From Sphingorhabdus profundilacus (GTDB lineage: Bacteria > Pseudomonadota > Alphaproteobacteria > Sphingomonadales > Sphingomonadaceae), in NCBI RefSeq assembly GCF_009769755.1, contig NZ_SDWJ01000001.1, positions 558,001 through 622,000 on the forward strand: DNA of 64,000 nt. Reading direction: 5' to 3'. A model generated the notes under the pieces. That model was given only the letters and a program-made list of their open reading frames with translations, was not told the origin of the DNA and did no database searches. The number at the start of each line of letters is the position of its first letter. Positions within the stretch are counted from its first letter, which is position 1. Positions 59,493 through 64,000 of this stretch are shown here, piece by piece. The position numbers and the translations under genes are program-made.

Positions 59493-59925
59493 GGGCAGTC
59501 TCTAATGGTTTGCGGGTCAGGTTGGTGCGGATGGTGTTCAACATGGATTCGAGTTGGGTGCGCTGGGCGTCGTCAAGCCCTGCCAAGGCATCGTCAAATA
59601 ACGCAAGCGCGGTGGGGCGCAACGCGCCAATGCGGCTTTCGCCCAAGGTCGTCAGATGCAGACGCCATGCCCTGCGGTCTTTGGGGTCGGCACGGCGTTC
59701 GACCAAGCCCGATTCCTGTAATCGATCTATCATTCGGCCAAGCGTAATGGGCTCCACATCCAGCATGTCGGCCATTGTCACCTGCGTGCAGCCATCAAAC
59801 CGCTTTAACAGCGCCAGAACACGCCATTGCGGACGGGTTACACCAACGGCGCGCGCGCGTTCGTCAAAAGACCGCCGCAGCAAGCGGGCGGCGTCGCCAA
59901 GAAGGAAACCAAGATCGTCACTCAT
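59485..59925 (-). CDS. MarR-family transcriptional regulator
   Basis: A winged-helix repressor of 146 residues from the ATG at 59925. RRSFDERARAVGVTRPQWRV, helix-turn-helix VTMADMLDVEPITLGRMIDR, wing ERRADPKDRRAWRLHLTTLG, C-terminal dimer helices. It heads the emrAB operon, the usual arrangement in which a phenolic or drug ligand releases repression. A longer frame from 60060 is not credible as it crosses the promoter dyads. Confidence 0.92.
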   Translation of the reverse strand: MSDDLGFLLGDAARLLRRSFDERARAVGVTRPQWRVLALLKRFDGCTQVTMADMLDVEPITLGRMIDRLQESGLVERRADPKDRRAWRLHLTTLGESRIGALRPTALALFDDALAGLDDAQRTQLESMLNTIRTNLTRKPLETAHG

Positions 59926-59930
59926 TCCAT

Positions 59931-59969
59931 CAACATAATAGCTATGCTTATTATATACAAGATATGTTG
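59931..59969 (-). promoter_or_regulatory. Candidate MarR operator and promoter
   Basis: Nested dyads just before the marR start: outer caacata / tatgttg (59931-59937, 59963-59969) and inner ataata / tattat (59935-59940, 59949-59954). The region is AT-rich and fits overlap of a MarR-type operator with the promoter of the efflux operon. Confidence 0.5.
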
Positions 59970-60053
59970 ATAAGGTCGGGCGGAAAAATGGCTTTTCTCG
60001 GCAGGCAGGACATGGCAAGCACCGACACATAAAAAATGCCTGAAAGGGGCTGC

Positions 60054-60815
60054 ATGACAATCGCCACCCAGAGTTTTTCCAGCATCGACGGAGTTGAAAT
60101 CAGTTGGAGGGAAATAGGGGCAGGGCGACCGTTGCTTCTGATTCATGGATATTTCAGTGATGCAGATACCAACTGGATCAAATATGGCCATGCCGAAAAG
60201 CTCGCCGATGCAGGGTACCGCGTCCTTATGCCAGACCTGCGCGCCCATGGGTTGAGTGGTAAGCCCCACGATGCGGCGCTTTACCCCAAGGATATACTGG
60301 CGGATGACCAGTTCGCCCTGCTGGCGCACCTTGACGTCATGGATTATGATCTGGGCGGCTATTCGCTCGGCGGGCGGACGGTGGCGCGGATGCTGGTTCG
60401 TGGCGCCAAGCCGGGACGCGCGATTATTTCGGGCATGGGGCTCGATGGGCTAACCAGAACGAGCAATCGGGGCAGTCATTTCAAGCATATTCTGGACAAT
60501 CTGGGCCAGCATGAGCGCGGGTCGGCGGCATTTATGGCCGAAGCCTTTCTGAAAACCACGAAGGGCGACCCGGTGGCCCTGCGCCATATTTTGGATACAT
60601 TTGTCGATACTGAAGAGGCGCAATTACGTGAATTTGATTTGCCCATCGCCATCATCTGCGGTGTTGATGATCAGGACAATGGTTCTGCAGTCGAACTTGC
60701 AAATGCTTTTCCGCACGGAAGGTTATTTGAGATTCCCGGTAATCACATGAGTGCGGTTGTTAAACCGGAACTCGGGCGAGCGATGGTTGGCGCGTTGACG
60801 GGAGAGGCATGGTGA
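60054..60815 (+). CDS. Alpha/beta hydrolase
   Basis: A 253-residue hydrolase from ATG 60054, with AAAGGGG before it (60036 is an alternative). RPLLLIHGYFSDADTNW gives the oxyanion HGxF; the nucleophile is the Ser in LGGYSLGGRTVARM; the acid is in ICGVDDQDNG; the His in IPGNHMSAVVKPE. The sequence DLRAHGLSGKP is typical of the family. Substrate not predictable. It overlaps the acetyltransferase gene. Confidence 0.88.
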   Translation: MTIATQSFSSIDGVEISWREIGAGRPLLLIHGYFSDADTNWIKYGHAEKLADAGYRVLMPDLRAHGLSGKPHDAALYPKDILADDQFALLAHLDVMDYDLGGYSLGGRTVARMLVRGAKPGRAIISGMGLDGLTRTSNRGSHFKHILDNLGQHERGSAAFMAEAFLKTTKGDPVALRHILDTFVDTEEAQLREFDLPIAIICGVDDQDNGSAVELANAFPHGRLFEIPGNHMSAVVKPELGRAMVGALTGEAW

Positions 60816-61372
60816 ACCGTCCGCCATTTGACATACAACCCATTCTTTCGGGCGAAAAAACAAGACTGCGTCCTCTCGCTGAAGATGACTTTGACGCATT
60901 GTTCGTCGTCGCCTCGGATCCCGCTATCTGGGCGATGCATCCATATCCAGATCGGCACAAGCGAGAGGTGTTTGAAGATTTTTTTGACGAGGCGATGATG
61001 TCGGGTGGCGCATTCGCGATAATCGACCAGACTGACGGAACGATGATCGGCAGCACGCGATTTGCCAATTACGATGCGGACGCTGACGAAATTGAGATAG
61101 GCTGGACCTTTTTTGCATGTTCGCATTGGCGCGGAGGTTATAACCGTGAGGTTAAGGCCCTGATGCTGAACTATATATTCCCGCATGTCGGAAACATCAT
61201 ATTTCAAGTCGGTGCACGTAACTTTCGATCGCGCACTGCGGTGGAGCGGCTTGGTGGAAGATTGGTGAAGGAATATGTTCGCGAACATCAAGGTCAGCAT
61301 AGGGACTATGTCATGTACCGACTAACAGCAGTTGACGCCCGGGCAGGCGCATTGGGAAAGGTGATTTCATAA
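60809..61372 (+). CDS. GNAT-family N-acetyltransferase (RimJ-like)
   Basis: A 187-residue acetyltransferase. SGEKTRLRPLAEDDFDALFV, MIGSTRFANYDADADEIEIG, and the acetyl-CoA region WTFFACSHWRGGYNREVKAL, with RNFRSRTAVERLGGRLVKEY, are the RimJ/RimL-type pattern (WRGGYNREVK in place of the usual QGxGxG/A core is somewhat altered). ATG 60809 or GTG 60812 could start, both behind GGGAGAGG. Substrate unknown. Confidence 0.85.
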   Translation: MVNRPPFDIQPILSGEKTRLRPLAEDDFDALFVVASDPAIWAMHPYPDRHKREVFEDFFDEAMMSGGAFAIIDQTDGTMIGSTRFANYDADADEIEIGWTFFACSHWRGGYNREVKALMLNYIFPHVGNIIFQVGARNFRSRTAVERLGGRLVKEYVREHQGQHRDYVMYRLTAVDARAGALGKVIS

Positions 61373-61899
61373 TGCCGGAAAGCAGAATCGAACGTCTTTT
61401 CTGGCGCTTTTGGTTGGCCGGCTTGCTCATTCTTGCAGCGATGATCGCCATGAATCCGTGGTTTACCAATGCGGTTTCTCCCTGGGGCATCAGGGACCAT
61501 CAATCTGCCGGCAACGCCCTTCGAGTGGATGCCATTCAGGCGGCGTGGCAAGCGGCAGGCGTGATGAATCTGGCCCGTTTGGGCATGGCCATCGATCTTG
61601 TCTATATCGGTGTTTACTCATTTGGGGCCTATTGCGGCGGGCGGTTATTTGCACGTTCGGGCAAAGCATCCATTCGCCGATTGGGTTGGGTCATAGTTGG
61701 TGCATCCTTCATCGTTGGCATTGCCGATTATGTCGAAACAATTTGCCAATTTGTCCAGGCAATGACCTTTGCCGGGAATGACCGGCTGGCTTATATCGCG
61801 GCGGTCGCGCAGCCAGTAAAGTCAACCGCCTTCCTCACCACCTTTTTTGGTCTGCTAGCCGCTTTATTCCTTCGACGAATGGCGCGTCGCGTATCTTGA
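61372..61899 (+). CDS. Four-helix membrane protein of unknown family
   Basis: 175 residues with four hydrophobic segments (FWLAGLLILAAMIAMNPW, MAIDLVYIGVYSFGAYCGG, RLGWVIVGASFIVGIADYVE, AFLTTFFGLLAALFLRR). The ATG overlaps the GNAT stop by one base (TAATG). Basic termini. No family recognised; operon with the two preceding genes seems likely. Confidence 0.72.
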   Translation: MPESRIERLFWRFWLAGLLILAAMIAMNPWFTNAVSPWGIRDHQSAGNALRVDAIQAAWQAAGVMNLARLGMAIDLVYIGVYSFGAYCGGRLFARSGKASIRRLGWVIVGASFIVGIADYVETICQFVQAMTFAGNDRLAYIAAVAQPVKSTAFLTTFFGLLAALFLRRMARRVS

Positions 61900-61954
61900 C
61901 GGCAGGGTAAGAAAGTTCCAACATCGTGCCACAATATTTGCTGGGACTAAATAT

Positions 61955-63787
61955 ATGAAAAATCTCGTTTCGCTAGCCGCTTTGGCGGTCGCATCTTTTT
62001 CTTTACCCTCGATTGCAATTGCACAGGATATGGCAACCGTGTCGACCCAGCCAACGGTTGCGGACGCAGAGTCCTTCCTTGCCCGGGCCGAAAAGGATCT
62101 TTTCGATTTCTCGGTCGAGGGAAACCGTGTGGCCTGGATAAACAACACCTATATTACCGACGATACCGACGCGATTGCAGCCAAATATGGTGAAATCGGA
62201 ACCGAAAAATCGGTGCAATATGCCCTTGAGGCCGCCAGATACCAGAATGTCGCGGGGCTATCGGCGGTCAGCAAACGCAAATTGGATATCCTTCGCGGCG
62301 GGTTGGTTTTGCCTGCGCCGACGACACCGGGTGCCGCAAAAGAGCTGTCGGAAATCGCAACCAAACTCAACTCTGCTTATGGCAAGGGTAAGGGAACGTT
62401 AAGAGGCCAGCCGATCAATGGGTCGGATATTGAGGCCGAAATGGGCACAAACCGCAACCCCGAAGAGCTGAAGGAAATGTGGGTGAGCTGGCACGATAAT
62501 GTCGGCGCACCGATGAAAAATGACTATGTCCGCATGGCCGAGATTGCCAATAAGGGCGCAAATGAGCTTGGTTTTGCCGATCTTGGCGCGATGTGGCGGT
62601 CCGGCTATGACATGCCGGCTGATGATTTTGCCAAGTTGACGGACAAGCTCTGGCTTGAAGTAAAGCCGCTTTATGACGAACTTCATACTTATGTCCGAAC
62701 CCAATTGAACAAGAAATATGGCGATAATGTTCAAGGAAAGACCGGGCCGATCCGCGCGGACCTGCTCGGCAATATGTGGGCGCAGGAATGGGGCGATATC
62801 TATGATGTCGTTGCACCTGCGGGGTCGGGCGATATCGGATATGATATTGGCGAATTGCTCAAAGCCAAGAAAATAGATGAAGTCGGCATGGTAAAGACGG
62901 GCGAAGGGTTTTTCTCTTCGCTCGGCTTTGCGCCTTTGCCCGAAAGTTTTTATGCGCGCTCGCAATTTTTGAAACCCGCCGACCGTGAAGTGGTATGCCA
63001 TGCATCTGCATGGGATATCGACAATGTTGATGATTTGCGGATCAAGATGTGCATCAAGATCAACAGCAATGATTTTGTGACCGTACATCATGAACTGGGC
63101 CATAATTATTATCAACGCGCCTATAATAAACAGAGCTATTTGCATCTGAACGGTGCCAATGATGGTTTCCACGAAGCCATAGGCGATGCGATCGCGCTTT
63201 CGATCACACCTGATTATCTGGTTCAGATTGGCTTGTTGGATGCAAGCAAAGTACCCAATGCCGACAAGGACAACGGGCTTCTGTTGCGTCAGGCGATGGA
63301 CAAGGTTGCGTTTCTGCCATTCAGTGTGATTGTCGATAAATGGCGTTGGGGTGTGTTTGCAGGGGATATCAAACCTGCCGATTACAACACCGCCTGGACC
63401 AAATTACGCACCCAATATCAAGGCATTGTCCCACCGGTCGAGCGTCCCGCCGATGCTTTTGATGCCGGGGCCAAATATCATGTCCCCGGAAACACCCCTT
63501 ATACCCGTTACTTCCTTGCACGGATTTTGCAGTTCCAGTTTTACAAGGCCGCCTGTGACACGGCCGGCTGGAAAGGCCCGCTGCATCGCTGCTCTTTTTA
63601 TGGCAATAAAGACGTTGGCGCCCGCCTGAATGCAATGTTGGAAATGGGGGCATCCAAACCATGGCCTGATGCATTGGAGGCGTTCACCGGCAGCCGGGAA
63701 ATGTCCGGCAAGGCGATGCTGGAATATTTCGCCCCGCTGATGAAATGGCTCAAGGCCCAGAATAAAGGCACCAAAAAAGGGTGGTGA
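61955..63787 (+). CDS. M2-family peptidyl-dipeptidase (ACE-like)
   Basis: Zinc metallopeptidase of the angiotensin-converting-enzyme family, 610 residues, with signal peptide (NLVSLAALAVASFSLPSIAIA). The zinc motif is HELGH at about residues 379-383 in TVHHELGHNYYQRAYNKQSY and the third ligand Glu follows in GFHEAIGDAIALS. Upstream, EAESFLARAEKDLFDFSVEGN-like start and AWINNTYITDDTDAIAAKYG match the M2 N-terminus. Periplasmic release of C-terminal dipeptides is expected. Confidence 0.94.
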   Translation: MKNLVSLAALAVASFSLPSIAIAQDMATVSTQPTVADAESFLARAEKDLFDFSVEGNRVAWINNTYITDDTDAIAAKYGEIGTEKSVQYALEAARYQNVAGLSAVSKRKLDILRGGLVLPAPTTPGAAKELSEIATKLNSAYGKGKGTLRGQPINGSDIEAEMGTNRNPEELKEMWVSWHDNVGAPMKNDYVRMAEIANKGANELGFADLGAMWRSGYDMPADDFAKLTDKLWLEVKPLYDELHTYVRTQLNKKYGDNVQGKTGPIRADLLGNMWAQEWGDIYDVVAPAGSGDIGYDIGELLKAKKIDEVGMVKTGEGFFSSLGFAPLPESFYARSQFLKPADREVVCHASAWDIDNVDDLRIKMCIKINSNDFVTVHHELGHNYYQRAYNKQSYLHLNGANDGFHEAIGDAIALSITPDYLVQIGLLDASKVPNADKDNGLLLRQAMDKVAFLPFSVIVDKWRWGVFAGDIKPADYNTAWTKLRTQYQGIVPPVERPADAFDAGAKYHVPGNTPYTRYFLARILQFQFYKAACDTAGWKGPLHRCSFYGNKDVGARLNAMLEMGASKPWPDALEAFTGSREMSGKAMLEYFAPLMKWLKAQNKGTKKGW

Positions 63788-63799
63788 TCACCACCCTTT
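63776..63799. terminator. Loopless palindrome spanning the M2 peptidase stop codon
   Basis: aaagggtggtga (63776-63787) is followed directly by tcaccaccctt t (63788-63799), a perfect 12-bp-arm palindrome whose first arm ends at the TGA. A further aaagggtgg copy at 63812-63820 lies in the convergent gene, giving alternative stems. Probably a two-way terminator for the convergent pair, though it has no T run. Confidence 0.55.
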
Positions 63800-63805
63800 A
63801 ACCGC

Positions 63806-64000
63806 CTAACGAAAGGGTGGTTCGTTAAAGGCCCGAAGTTTTCGGCTATGCAGGCTGTTGCCAGCATCGCGCAAAAGCTCGCATGTCTGGATGCCGATCT
63901 GTAAATGCGCGGCTATCGCTTCTTCGTAGAATCGATTGGCTTGCCCCGGTAATTTGATCTCGCCGTGCAGCGGCTTGTCCGACACGCATAGCAATGTGCC
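63806..64000 (-). CDS. amn: AMP nucleosidase, C-terminal part (runs off window)
   Basis: The last 65 or so codons of a minus-strand gene whose start is beyond the window. LLCVSDKPLHGEIKLPGQAN and RFYEEAIAAHLQIGIQTCEL with the end LHSRKLRAFNEPPFR correspond to the C-terminus of AMP nucleosidase, which splits AMP into adenine and ribose 5-phosphate. Stop is TAG at 63808-63806. Confidence 0.85.
   Translation of the reverse strand, partial: GTLLCVSDKPLHGEIKLPGQANRFYEEAIAAHLQIGIQTCELLRDAGNSLHSRKLRAFNEPPFR

Overview
The window looks like a chromosomal segment of an alphaproteobacterium, most likely a sphingomonad (Sphingomonas/Sphingopyxis/Sphingorhabdus type). Grounds: moderate GC with AT-rich intergenic islands, very tight operons with ATGA/GTGA/TGATG start-stop overlaps, a dapF-mtaB-ftsY-ispZ run, an ffh then rpsP-rimM-trmD-rplS order, a complete type II secretion operon, a sphingan-like exopolysaccharide locus with its own type I exporter, and several families of short palindromic intergenic repeats. 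No tRNA, rRNA, IS element, prophage or CRISPR array was seen; the one confident RNA gene is RNase P RNA (rnpB). The genus is inference.

Layout. 1-2.7 kb: a retropepsin-like protease and, on the other strand, a large exported PstS-like binding protein. 3.2-13.0 kb: an eleven-gene T2SS operon, gspE-F-G-H-I-J-L-M-C/N-D-K; no prepilin peptidase is present. 13.0-31.4 kb: a cell-wall hydrolase and an exopolysaccharide locus holding a short Wza-type export lipoprotein, an ExoY-type sugar-phosphate transferase, an RTX protein with an ABC/HlyD exporter, a sulfotransferase, Wzx, two glycosyltransferases, a Wzy-like polymerase, a PslG-like glycosidase, a Wzc tyrosine kinase, an outer-membrane barrel and an acetyltransferase. 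31.4-38 kb: hypothetical genes, a HicBA toxin-antitoxin pair, an amidase, rnpB, small membrane proteins, a J-domain protein and a PepSY membrane protein.

38.0-42.9 kb is the most unusual part: a phage-shock (psp) locus with the activator pspF divergent from a convincing sigma-54 promoter. The promoter drives an unnamed 62-residue membrane protein, pspA, pspB and pspC, then a tandem series of six further small proteins, five of which share with PspB and PspC a short C-terminal coiled-coil signature, and finally a sufE-like gene. 43-49 kb: palindromic repeats, a urate-oxidase-type membrane protein, ispZ-ftsY-mtaB-dapF and a GGDEF/EAL regulator. 49.4-54.4 kb: ffh and the rpsP-rimM-trmD-rplS operon, which is disturbed three times: a palindromic repeat at the rpsP/rimM junction, a VapBC module with its own operator, and a 72-nt palindromic element inserted in frame inside trmD. 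54.4-64 kb: asd, a DDAH-type hydrolase, a thioredoxin-fold isomerase, a MarR-EmrA-EmrB efflux operon, an alpha/beta hydrolase, a GNAT acetyltransferase, an ACE-like M2 peptidase and the 3' end of AMP nucleosidase.

How the genes fit together: the window is dominated by envelope functions. The T2SS, a T1SS and a Wzx/Wzy polysaccharide pathway all cross the envelope, and the large sigma-54-controlled psp locus would defend the inner membrane against stress, including the secretin mislocalisation stress that T2SS secretins are known to cause in other bacteria. That link is inference.
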